Part shown: piece after piece, positions 1-5,971 of the stretch | Position numbering within the stretch: position 1 is the stretch's first letter | Layout: every line of letters begins with the position of its first letter | Source of the DNA: an uncultured Clostridia bacterium | GTDB lineage: Bacteria > Bacillota > Clostridia > Christensenellales > CAG-314 | Reading direction: 5' to 3' | Assembly (NCBI GenBank): GCA_934294965.1 | Contig: CAKRAM010000119.1 | Span: forward strand, 1 to 7,808 | Length of the DNA stretch: 7,808 bases | Position numbers and translations under genes: made by a program | Notes under the pieces: generated by a model | What the model saw: only the letters and a program-made list of their open reading frames with translations | Told to the model about the DNA's origin: nothing | The model's database searches: none

Positions 1-430
1 GTCCGGACGCTTGCGCAAAGGTTGCGTCCGGACCTACAACGTCGGTAGCAAAGGTAACTTTGCCGCCCAGAAGTTGATTTAGGCGATCGGCAACGGGTTT
101 AAGCGAAAACTTTTTGGCGTCGCCCTTCAAAGCCTTTTCCACCATTTGCTTTTTTGCTTCTTTGCGTTCGTTTTCCGGAAGCGCTTCAAGCGCTGCCTTT
201 TCCTTTTTGTTAAGTTTGAAACCGGGCGTGAAAATATTGTGAGGTTTGCCCAAGTGAGAACACAAAATCACTTTTGCGCCGTGTTCCATAAGATATTTGA
301 TTGTGGGCAATGCGCCGTTGATACGGTTTTCGTCGGTGATGATGCCGTCTTTCATCGGTACGTTAAAATCCACACGCACCAGACATTTTTTGCCGCGAAC
401 GTCTACGTCTTTGATACTCTTTTTGTTCAT
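1..430 (-). CDS. pgk: Phosphoglycerate kinase, N-terminal 143 residues (runs off left edge)
   Basis: Cytosolic glycolytic enzyme that transfers phosphate between 1,3-bisphosphoglycerate and ADP to give 3-phosphoglycerate and ATP. Seen: the N-terminal VRVDFNVP block at residues 18-25 (D21 and N23 match 3-phosphoglycerate ligands), R36 in ENRI, and SHLGKP at 58-63, where the usual SHLGRP has Lys for Arg. FSLKPVADRL follows at 108-117 and ATDVVGPDA at 128-136. Between SHLGKP and FSLKPVA lies a Lys/Glu-rich insert of about 44 residues (64-107) where most PGKs have roughly ten. The ATG at 430-428 is chosen because AAGGAG (439-444) sits 8 nt upstream and the N-terminus aligns with the family. The frame is open to position 2, so the rest of the gene lies outside the window. 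It has its own strong promoter (513-541) and appears to start a transcription unit. Identity is secure. Confidence 0.97.
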   Translation of the reverse strand, partial: MNKKSIKDVDVRGKKCLVRVDFNVPMKDGIITDENRINGALPTIKYLMEHGAKVILCSHLGKPHNIFTPGFKLNKKEKAALEALPENERKEAKKQMVEKALKGDAKKFSLKPVADRLNQLLGGKVTFATDVVGPDATFAQASG

Positions 431-512
431 TTCGATATCTCCTTGTAGTTATTACGGTAAGCGTGTAGCAACCAAACCAGCCTTGCCGCCAAACGCAAAT
501 CTAACACCTTAT

Positions 513-541
513 ATTATAACATATAAGAAAAACTTTATCAA
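513..541 (-). promoter_or_regulatory. SigA-type promoter of pgk
   Basis: On the minus strand, TTGATA (536-541) and a perfect TATAAT (513-518) are separated by exactly 17 nt. Transcription would start near 506, giving a leader of about 75 nt before the pgk start codon. No obvious operator or attenuator is visible in the leader. The match is near-consensus and well placed, as expected for a highly expressed glycolytic gene. Confidence 0.88.
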
Positions 542-875
542 CTCAATTGAGGGCATTGCAGCCATTAAGTTTGGCAATTGCACAACTTTTTTCCGACGGC
601 AACATTGACCGAAATTATCCGACCGTGCGCTTGCGCCAAAGCCTGCCGCAACAACACATCGTTACAAAACTACTAAATAGTACTATCCCAAAGTAAACCT
701 CTTGTTTATCCACGCAAAGCACGGGGTTTTCGGTCTCCGAAGTTCGGGGTGCAAGAGTTGCGCAAGAACCTGCGGCAAAGGTACGGAGTCTGCAGGCAAA
801 AACAGCCAATTACTGTCTTACGCCGCACAAAATAAACAGCCGCTTTGAACGTTAATCAAAACACTTTCCGCACGG
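542..875. other. Non-coding stretch between Na/Pi transporter stop and pgk promoter
   Basis: No convincing gene. A 64-codon minus-strand frame (615-809) has no Shine-Dalgarno sequence, many Cys residues and no recognisable motif, and I take it as chance. Visible elements are an imperfect direct repeat of 21 nt (631-651 and 758-778, 17 of 21 identical, both starting TTGCGC and ending GCAA), a small dyad TTCGG-TCT-CCGAA (729-741), and TACTA-AA-TAGTA-like symmetry near 671-682. No hairpin followed by a T-run was found downstream of the transporter stop, so its terminator is not identified. Confidence 0.5.
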
Positions 876-2621
876 CTAGTTTGCCGGATTGTTTTTTATA
901 CTTTCGGCAATGAACGTGATATGGTCCGCCATACGTTCCAAATTACCCACAAGATTGATGAACACGCCGTTGCTTGCCGGGTTACACTCGCCGTTGTTGA
1001 GCCTCTCGATATGTGCCGTTACCAAACTTTTGCGAATGCCGTCCACTTCCGCCTCACGCTTTTCCACGTCGGCAAGCAGATCGTTATCCTTTGTGAGAAA
1101 ACATTGCATCGCAACGCCGAACATTTCTCGCACTTTTTGGTACATCGACTGCACTTCCGGATAAACGTTTTGACTGAAAGTTATTTCCCCCGAAACGACT
1201 TTTGCTGTGTATTTTAGCACGTTCGTGGACAAGTCGCCGATACGCATAAGGTCGCCGAGTACGTAGTACAAAGCCGAAATAGTGCCTTCGCTATGCTCGG
1301 TAGTCGTGGCGTTTGCCGAAACTTTTACCAAATACTGCACCAATTTTTTGTTCAAAACGGAAATTTGGCGCAAGCGCGATTGCACGTCGCTTTCCTTGGA
1401 AACGTCCCCTTCCAAAAACGCGTTGATTGCAACGTCGCAGGTTTGAATGGTAAGTTCGCCAATGTGACAGACTTCCTTTTTGGACTGTTGCACGGCAATG
1501 CTGGGAGTGGGCAAAAATCTGTCGTCTATGTATACCGTATCCTCTTTTTCATCGTCCATTTTGGCACGGTCGGACAGCAACTTTTCAGCGATAAGCACAA
1601 ATACTTTGGAAAAGGGCAAAAACAGCGCGGTACAGGAAACGTTGAACACCGTGTGGAACACTGCTATTTGCAGTCCCGGTTTGCCGACGAACCAAACGTT
1701 CAAAGTGTCGGCAGTGAAAGTTTTCCACACCGACAGCAAAACAAAAAACAGCAACGACCCCGTGGCATTGAACAGCAAGTGAATGACCGCCGCGCGCTTT
1801 GCGTTGGTGTTTGCGCCGACGGAAGAAATTATCGTAGTGAAACACGTGCCTATGTTAGAGCCGAGAATAATAAACAAAACGCCGTTGGTGATGCCGGTAA
1901 CGTACCCCGAAGCGTTGGTTAGGCAAAAAATATCCGCCATGGAAATCAAAATCGTGGTGAGCGCCGTGCTGGATTGCAACAAAAACGTAAGCACGATGCC
2001 GATAAGCACCATCAGCAAATAACAACCGACGTTATCGCCTGAAACAGCCGCGATTGCCGACTTGATTGCGGTCATAACCTGCTCGTCCGCCTTGACGACG
2101 TCGAAAGCCGAATTCATAAACTGCAAAGCGACGAAAATAAGTCCCAAGCCTGCCGTCATATAGCCGACGGTTTTGCCTTTTTCCGACTTGGCAAGCGAAT
2201 TGATAAATATCCCCACAAACGCAAGCACCGTTGCGTAGGTCATAAAGTCGAAACTTGTTCCCAGTGCGGCAACCAAAGCCGTGAAAGTCGTTCCGATGTT
2301 GGCGCCCATGATGATTGTGGTTGCCTCGGTAAGAGCCATTACGCCGGCATTTACAAACCCTACCACCATTACGGTGGTTATTGCCGAACTGTGCAACACC
2401 GCCGAAGTGAGAGTACCCATCCCCACGCCGGCAAGTTTGTTGTTGCCAAGCCTGCCGAACAGTTTTTTAAGTCCCACGCCGGCAAGTTGGTTCATCGTGT
2501 CCGACATAATTTTGACGGCAATCAAAAACGCGCCCAACCCTGCCACTAATTGAAATGCAAAATGCACGACGGTTAAGGTTGCGGACGCTTGTCCAAAAAT
2601 CGATGCAAAATCGTTTATCAT
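876..2621 (-). CDS. Na/Pi-cotransporter family protein with C-terminal PhoU-like domain
   Basis: Predicted inner-membrane sodium-dependent phosphate symporter of the bacterial NptA / SLC34-related family, fused to a cytosolic PhoU-like helical domain; 581 aa. Seen: two inverted-topology repeats. Repeat one has LHSSAITTVMVVGF (76-89) and GANIGTTFTA (106-115). Repeat two has LQSSTALTTI (215-224) and GSNIGTCFTT (254-263). QSS...T and G-x-NIGT are family signatures, but the first repeat has His77 where Gln is usual. Hydrophobic helices fill residues about 15-345; residues about 382-577 are helical and charged, typical of PhoU (ending GNLERMADH). The frame stays open upstream to a GTG at 2765, but family alignment favours the ATG at 2621 (MINDFAS). 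That ATG has no Shine-Dalgarno sequence, so the exact start is uncertain. It is preceded by a long leader with a consensus promoter and a 12-bp palindrome. Family is certain; the transported ion is inferred. Confidence 0.93.
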   Translation of the reverse strand: MINDFASIFGQASATLTVVHFAFQLVAGLGAFLIAVKIMSDTMNQLAGVGLKKLFGRLGNNKLAGVGMGTLTSAVLHSSAITTVMVVGFVNAGVMALTEATTIIMGANIGTTFTALVAALGTSFDFMTYATVLAFVGIFINSLAKSEKGKTVGYMTAGLGLIFVALQFMNSAFDVVKADEQVMTAIKSAIAAVSGDNVGCYLLMVLIGIVLTFLLQSSTALTTILISMADIFCLTNASGYVTGITNGVLFIILGSNIGTCFTTIISSVGANTNAKRAAVIHLLFNATGSLLFFVLLSVWKTFTADTLNVWFVGKPGLQIAVFHTVFNVSCTALFLPFSKVFVLIAEKLLSDRAKMDDEKEDTVYIDDRFLPTPSIAVQQSKKEVCHIGELTIQTCDVAINAFLEGDVSKESDVQSRLRQISVLNKKLVQYLVKVSANATTTEHSEGTISALYYVLGDLMRIGDLSTNVLKYTAKVVSGEITFSQNVYPEVQSMYQKVREMFGVAMQCFLTKDNDLLADVEKREAEVDGIRKSLVTAHIERLNNGECNPASNGVFINLVGNLERMADHITFIAESIKNNPAN

Positions 2622-2633
2622 ATAAATATTTTT

Positions 2634-2645
2634 GGCAAATTTGCC
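2634..2645. repeat. 12-bp perfect palindrome before Na/Pi start codon
   Basis: GGCAAATTTGCC reads the same on both strands and ends 12 nt before the ATG at 2621. As RNA it could form only a 4-bp stem, so a DNA-binding site, or chance, is more plausible than a hairpin. It lies about 165 nt downstream of the nearer promoter, which is far for a classical operator. Confidence 0.45.
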
Positions 2646-2811
2646 CGTTAAGTGCATACTACACGCACTAAACACGCACGAAACCGCGCGAATCGATTGC
2701 AATAATATCCGAAAAATTTGCCGAACAAAACAGGAACGACACGCTAAAAACGCGATTGCCGACACCTAAAATTTTGCCACTGCAGCAAAAAGCCGAAACT
2801 CTACAGATACA

Positions 2812-2840
2812 ATTATAATTTGCCTTGTCAAACGTGTCAA
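2812..2840 (-). promoter_or_regulatory. Consensus SigA promoter P2 of the Na/Pi transporter
   Basis: On the minus strand a perfect TTGACA (2835-2840) and a perfect TATAAT (2812-2817) are separated by exactly 17 nt. Predicted transcription start is near 2805, about 185 nt before the chosen start codon. Nothing else on this strand lies between it and the transporter, so the assignment is straightforward. Confidence 0.88.
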
Positions 2841-2973
2841 GCCGTGAACACAAATTTTGCAATCGAGCATCTTTTGCGCACGTTTTTTGCGTTTTGAAAA
2901 AATTGCCTTGAGCCTTTCCACTCTATCCGCAAATAGCTCTGCATTGTCATCCAAACGCCGCAAGTTTTTATCG

Positions 2974-3002
2974 ATTATAAAAATTGGCGTCGGTTTCGTC
3001 AA
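2974..3002 (-). promoter_or_regulatory. SigA-type promoter P1, upstream of P2
   Basis: On the minus strand TTGACG (2997-3002) and TATAAT (2974-2979) are 17 nt apart, eleven of twelve consensus bases. It lies 162 bp upstream of P2 and 60 bp past the glycosyltransferase stop codon. It could drive the Na/Pi gene with a longer leader, or a short RNA. No terminator was seen between P1 and P2. Confidence 0.75.
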
Positions 3003-3062
3003 AACGCGCTCTCCCGTTAGTTACGCTACGAGTTTGCAACAAATTACCAACTCGCCGTTTAA

Positions 3063-4109
3063 TTAATTACCGCTATCGAAAACGGAAAAATACTTGTCGT
3101 TTGCCAAAACTGTCGGGGAATCCGGGCACAATGCCTTGGCTTTTTTGTGCCAAATTGCAGCCTGTGAGTATTTCCCCTGCCGATAGCAACACACGGATAG
3201 TTGCACGTATGGCAAAAACGCGGAATAATAGTTGCTGTTGAACCCCCAAACGGGGCGAGCAAGAGTTGCAAACAAATACCACTGCTCGGCATATGCGTAG
3301 TTTTGTTGCAAAAACAGGCAGTATGCAACGGTGCATGCCGCCTGCGGAACTGACGGACAAAGCGCAACGGAACGCAATGCAAACTTATATGCCGACCGTA
3401 AGTTGCCTTCCGCCAAGCATATGTTTGCCACTTGCAAATAACTGTCGGCGCGGTTGACGTTGTACAAACGTTTGTTTTGAGCGCATTGCAAAAACAAATT
3501 TTTGACTTGTTGGCTTTTGCCGCAATCCGACAAAGTGCGCGCATAGTAGTACTTTTCCCTAGCGGACAACCGTTTGCCTGCCGAAAGCCGTCGTTGATAC
3601 ATTTGATAATTTCGTTGTTCGTGGCTACCCGTAGGCTTGTGAACGACGTCGGCAAAAAGCATTTCGGTTTGACCGAACGGCACTATCGCCTCGTGAATAA
3701 ATCCCTTGAATCGGCACTTTTTGCAGCGACGAATTATCCGTTCGCGCCAAAACCAAAAACTGCCGTCCTCGCTTTTGTACCGCATGTACACGAAGTCGGC
3801 GTGATGCGAAGACGTTTTCCATTTTTGAATTGCTTTGGCTGTTTCATCGGGGATTACGTCGTCGGCATCCAGCCACATAACGTAGTCGCAGTTTGCCTTG
3901 GATATTGCATAGTTGCGGGCGGCGGAAAAATCGTCGCGCCAAGCAAAGAAAAACGCCTTTGCGCCCAAAGCGCGCGCCACCTCGGCGGTGTTATCGGTCG
4001 AGCCCGTGTCCGCCACGATGATTTCGTCGGCAAACGTTATCGTTTTGATAAGCCTTGGCAAGGTGTCCTGTTCGTTTTTGCAAATTATCGTTACGCTGAT
4101 TGTTTTCAT
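3063..4109 (-). CDS. Family 2 glycosyltransferase with C-terminal TPR-like helices
   Basis: Predicted cytosolic GT-A-fold transferase moving a sugar from a nucleotide-sugar donor to an unknown acceptor (cell wall, surface glycan or protein); 348 aa. Seen: N-terminal ISVTIICKNEQDTL (4-17), DEIIVADTGSTDNT (28-41), DDFSAARN (59-66) and WLDADDVIP (79-87), whose DADD is the metal and donor-binding DxD-type motif. GFIHEAI (136-142) marks the end of the catalytic domain. Residues about 183-340 are repetitive helices with Tyr/Ala spacing typical of tetratricopeptide repeats (EKYYYARTL, GNLRSAYKFALRSVALCP, GKYSQAAIWHKKAKALCP). This architecture is common in Bacillota. The ATG at 4109 is chosen because family proteins begin at this MKTISV-like strand; no Shine-Dalgarno precedes it, and a frame open upstream to 4346 leaves a longer start possible. 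A 9-bp hairpin ends 5 nt before the ATG. No other glycan genes are adjacent, so the acceptor is unknown. Confidence 0.9.
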   Translation of the reverse strand: MKTISVTIICKNEQDTLPRLIKTITFADEIIVADTGSTDNTAEVARALGAKAFFFAWRDDFSAARNYAISKANCDYVMWLDADDVIPDETAKAIQKWKTSSHHADFVYMRYKSEDGSFWFWRERIIRRCKKCRFKGFIHEAIVPFGQTEMLFADVVHKPTGSHEQRNYQMYQRRLSAGKRLSAREKYYYARTLSDCGKSQQVKNLFLQCAQNKRLYNVNRADSYLQVANICLAEGNLRSAYKFALRSVALCPSVPQAACTVAYCLFLQQNYAYAEQWYLFATLARPVWGFNSNYYSAFLPYVQLSVCCYRQGKYSQAAIWHKKAKALCPDSPTVLANDKYFSVFDSGN

Positions 4110-4114
4110 ACTAC

Positions 4115-4148
4115 AACGTATGCTTGCTTGCGCATTTTTGCATACGTT
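4115..4148 (-). repeat. 9-bp inverted repeat next to glycosyltransferase start codon
   Basis: AACGTATGC (4115-4123) and GCATACGTT (4140-4148) are perfect inverted repeats around a 16-nt loop. In the minus-strand transcript the hairpin ends 5 nt before the start codon, where a ribosome site should be, so it could restrain translation or be a protein-binding site. Read on the plus strand it is followed by TTTT, but no plus-strand gene ends here, so a terminator role is unlikely. Confidence 0.5.
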
Positions 4149-4393
4149 TTTTGTAATAACTTGCAGCGTTTGCCCTCCGATTGCCCACATACGCATATTC
4201 TTTTTTGCCGTTTTTGCTCGGCAAGTCAATTTGATTTTTACACGCTTTGTAACTTCCGCAACCATTTGCCGCCAAACGATTGTAACTAATTTTTGCGATG
4301 CGTCATACCATACAGCGGATTGCGAACTGCGTGGCAATGCGGGCAAAAGTTCTTGCCAACCACAACAAACCGACGCTATTCGGCAAAAACGGT

Positions 4394-4421
4394 TTGAACA
4401 TTAAGTATTTCCGAATAAAAG
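4394..4421 (+). promoter_or_regulatory. Possible promoter of the ferritin-like gene
   Basis: TTGAAC (4394-4399), 16 nt, then TAAAAG (4416-4421). The -35 is reasonable, the -10 poor. The TATTCGG/CCGAATA inverted repeat (4377-4383 and 4411-4417) brackets the -35 and overlaps the -10, as an operator might. Weak evidence; chosen because no better promoter was found before the ATG at 4528. Confidence 0.25.
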
Positions 4422-4527
4422 CCACAACTCGGCACCAAACTTGCCGCTTTTCAGCACCACGTTACTACTAAAAACGCAAAACATTTTCGGCATAAAACCG
4501 ACCAATCAACAAAACAAGGAGAACAGC

Positions 4528-5031
4528 ATGAAACCACTATCGGTAGATATTCCCTACCCCAATCTTGACGACCTGACCGTTGACGTTAGAAGCGGACAAA
4601 TAATATCCTTTGCGTATGCCACCCCAAGCGGGGAATTGACGGCGATTTTGCAATACAGATATCACAAACTGCATTTTGCCGATTTTGACGAAAGCGACGC
4701 CGACACGTTGGAATCCATTTCTGTTTCGGAAATGCAACACTTGGAGTTACTTGGAAAGGCAATGCTGAAACTGGGCGTAAATCCACTTTACACCACCTGC
4801 CCCAACACGACAAAATGGTACTCCGCCGATTGCGTAAGCCGCAGCAAGTTGCCGTACTCTATGCTTGCCGACGACATTATGAGCGAAATGAACGCCATAT
4901 CCGACTACAAAAAGATGTTGTTTGTGCTTAAAAACGAAAAAGTGGAAGAACTAATCGGCCGCATAATTTTGGACGAGGAATTGCACCTATCAACACTGAA
5001 AGAAATGATACAAAGATACGCAAAAGTTTAG
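4528..5031 (+). CDS. Ferritin-like / manganese-catalase-like protein
   Basis: Predicted small four-helix-bundle protein of the ferritin-like superfamily, 167 aa, probably cytosolic with a dinuclear Fe or Mn site. Seen: GELTAILQYRYH (35-46, ligand Glu36), SEMQHLELLGKAM (67-79, ExxH with Glu68 and His71), SEMNAISDYKKM (119-130, Glu120) and DEELHLSTLKEM (149-160, ExxH with Glu150 and His153). These four carboxylates and two histidines in ExxH pairs are the full set expected for a di-metal centre. Short clostridial relatives are annotated as ferritin-like or Mn-catalase-like; peroxide removal or metal handling is inferred, not shown. The start at 4528 is clear from AAGGAG (4516-4521) six nt upstream; the longer frame from a TTG at 4441 is not needed. 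It stands alone on the plus strand, divergent from the glycosyltransferase and convergent with hsp20. Confidence 0.85.
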   Translation: MKPLSVDIPYPNLDDLTVDVRSGQIISFAYATPSGELTAILQYRYHKLHFADFDESDADTLESISVSEMQHLELLGKAMLKLGVNPLYTTCPNTTKWYSADCVSRSKLPYSMLADDIMSEMNAISDYKKMLFVLKNEKVEELIGRIILDEELHLSTLKEMIQRYAKV

Positions 5032-5093
5032 CGCAAAACTGTCAATCCGTCCGAAACGCTATAAATGGAAACTCAACCCATAGGAAATAAGTC

Positions 5094-5111
5094 TTTTGCC
5101 TGTCGGCAAAA
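5094..5111 (+). terminator. Weak hairpin downstream of the ferritin-like gene
   Basis: TTTTGCC (5094-5100), loop TGTC, GGCAAAA (5105-5111): a perfect 7-bp stem 62 nt after the stop codon. No T-run follows, so it is at best a weak or factor-assisted terminator or an mRNA-stabilising end. It is the only candidate 3' end seen for this gene. Confidence 0.3.
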
Positions 5112-5436
5112 TCTCTCAAATCGTTGCTAATTTATTACAATAACTGGCGTTTTGCGCTTTGAATATGTAAAACTGCGAAATTGCATATTCTTGCTAGCAA
5201 ATTGTAAGCGATTGTATTATGCAATGATTGGCGATACGCTCAAAGCAACTTGAATAAACGCAAAACAAATAACAAATAGGCTCATGCGCGCACTTATATC
5301 ACCGTATCAAAACAATAAAACCGAAAAATAAGGCACGACACTGTACACGAAAATGCCATTGCGGAACTTTACATACACACCACTGCGCCCAAATATATAA
5401 CGCACAAGCAGTTGCTTTGAACTCATTAGTGTTTAT

Positions 5437-5471
5437 AAAAAAATAACGACGGATTTGCTTGTCCGTCGTTA
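5437..5471 (-). terminator. Intrinsic terminator of hsp20
   Basis: TAACGACGGA (5444-5453) and TCCGTCGTTA (5462-5471) pair over 10 bp with an 8-nt loop. Read on the minus strand the stem is followed by seven T (complement of the A-run at 5437-5443). It lies 52 nt after the hsp20 stop codon. No T-run exists on the plus side, so it is directional. Confidence 0.88.
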
Positions 5472-5487
5472 AAATTGTAATTATAAA

Positions 5488-5513
5488 GCGGCTGCCTCAT
5501 ACGCGACAGCCGC
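5488..5513 (-). terminator. First hairpin after hsp20 stop codon
   Basis: GCGGCTG (5488-5494) and CAGCCGC (5507-5513) form a GC-rich 7-bp stem with a 12-nt loop, 10 nt past the hsp20 stop. Only TTTATAATT follows on the minus strand, so alone it is a weak terminator. It probably acts with, or protects RNA ahead of, the stronger hairpin at 5444-5471. Confidence 0.5.
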
Positions 5514-5522
5514 AAAATTGTG

Positions 5523-5924
5523 TTATTCCACAACGATGGAATGATGTTCTTCGGCAGATTTTTCCTTGGGAACGGTTACGACCAGCAATCCGTTTTCGTA
5601 TTTGGCTTTGATTTGCTTTTCATCCACGTCACCCATGTAGTAACTACGAGAGCAACTTACCGAACGTTCCTTACGAATGTAGCGTTTGCCTTCTTCTTCG
5701 GAAGATTTTTTAGCCGAAACGGTAAGATAACCGTTAGAGTACTTGATGGCGATTTCCGACTTGTCGAATCCGGGCATTTCTACGTCCAAAACGTAGTTTT
5801 TTTCGTCCTCTTTGATGTCGGTTTTCATAAGTGCGCTTTCCTCGTCCACGTAGAAGGGACGGAAGAAACTGTCGAATGCGTTTTCCAAACTGTCGTTATG
5901 TTTACGTTCAAGATAATATTTCAT
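5523..5924 (-). CDS. hsp20: Small heat-shock protein (Hsp20 / alpha-crystallin family)
   Basis: ATP-independent holdase chaperone that binds unfolding cytosolic proteins as oligomers; 133 aa, normal length for bacterial Hsp20. Seen: a short N-terminal arm (1-32) with ENAFDSFFRPF, then an alpha-crystallin domain (about 33-122) with KTDIKEDEKNYVLDVEMPGF (34-53), the strand pair SNGYLTVSAKK (63-73) and RKERSVSCSRSYYM (84-97), and the signature AKYENGLLVVTVPK (107-120). The tail ends HSIVVE, an I-x-I/V-like motif used for oligomer contacts. The ATG at 5924 has AAGGAG (5934-5939) nine nt upstream; the same string AAGGAGATATC also precedes pgk. The longer frame to 6023 crosses the leader and is not used. 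Regulation is unusually clear: consensus promoter, CIRCE operator over the transcription start, hairpins in the leader, and its own terminator, so it is monocistronic and probably HrcA-repressed. Confidence 0.96.
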   Translation of the reverse strand: MKYYLERKHNDSLENAFDSFFRPFYVDEESALMKTDIKEDEKNYVLDVEMPGFDKSEIAIKYSNGYLTVSAKKSSEEEGKRYIRKERSVSCSRSYYMGDVDEKQIKAKYENGLLVVTVPKEKSAEEHHSIVVE

Positions 5925-5950
5925 AATAGATATCTCCTTAAAATAGATTT

Positions 5951-5965
5951 GGCAAAAGATTTGCC
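5951..5965 (-). repeat. Small hairpin ahead of the hsp20 ribosome site
   Basis: GGCAAA (5951-5956) and TTTGCC (5960-5965) form a perfect 6-bp stem with a 3-nt loop in the hsp20 leader, ending 11 nt before the AAGGAG. It may expose or mask the ribosome site together with the larger hairpin upstream. Functional role is inferred. Confidence 0.5.
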
Positions 5966-5971
5966 GCCGCG

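Larger units (their letters stand above)
2622..3062 (-). other. Long leader / intergenic region upstream of the Na/Pi transporter
   Basis: This gap holds two strong minus-strand promoters (2974-3002 and 2812-2840) and a palindrome (2634-2645). From the nearer promoter the leader to the ATG at 2621 is about 185 nt; from the farther one about 345 nt. A 78-codon frame (2766-3002) starts at a TTG that is itself the -35 box of the farther promoter and has no Shine-Dalgarno sequence, so I do not call it a gene. A short ATG frame of 37 codons from 2950 also lacks a ribosome site. Just after the glycosyltransferase stop, CGAGTT and AACTCG (around 3028-3055) can pair weakly but without a T-run. No known riboswitch class was recognised. 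Confidence 0.5.
4110..4527. other. Divergent intergenic region between glycosyltransferase and ferritin-like gene
   Basis: Contains several short dyads: AACGTATGC/GCATACGTT (4115-4123 and 4140-4148), TTGCCG/CGGCAA (4205-4210 and 4219-4224), GGCAA/TTGCC (4342-4346 and 4353-4357) and TATTCGG/CCGAATA (4377-4383 and 4411-4417). No consensus promoter is visible for the minus-strand gene; TACAAT at 4277-4282 is a possible -10 box but lacks a good -35. The minus-strand frame of the glycosyltransferase remains open to 4346, with a GGAGG around 4174-4178 but no ATG, GTG or TTG at proper spacing. No separate gene is supported. Confidence 0.45.
5032..5522. other. Convergent intergenic region between ferritin-like gene and hsp20
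   Basis: About 490 bp with no supported gene. The right end holds two hairpins belonging to hsp20. The left part has a weak hairpin at 5094-5111. The middle (about 5112-5430) is AT-rich with stop codons in all frames; GAATATG (5161-5167) and CATATTC (around 5184-5190) form a loose inverted repeat. No tRNA-like fold, repeat array or consensus promoter was recognised. Confidence 0.5.

Noticed and set aside
615..809. 64-codon minus-strand frame rich in Cys and Arg
   Set aside because: No ribosome site, no promoter, no family resemblance.
1293..1922. 209-codon plus-strand open frame antisense to the Na/Pi transporter
   Set aside because: Low-complexity antisense shadow of a membrane-protein gene, with no start signal.
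2622..2765. N-terminal extension of the Na/Pi protein from the GTG at 2765
   Set aside because: The extra 48 residues have no family counterpart and no ribosome site; the ATG at 2621 matches where relatives begin.
2766..3002. 78-codon minus-strand frame with a charged helix-like segment
   Set aside because: Its TTG start is the -35 box of a strong promoter, it has no Shine-Dalgarno sequence, and it also contains the P2 promoter.
3432..4289. 285-codon plus-strand open frame antisense to the glycosyltransferase
   Set aside because: Mirrors a clearly conserved minus-strand gene, has no ribosome site and no recognisable motif.
5032..5430. Possible tRNA or known riboswitch in the ferritin-hsp20 gap
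   Set aside because: No T-loop or acceptor-stem pattern and no conserved riboswitch core could be recognised by eye.
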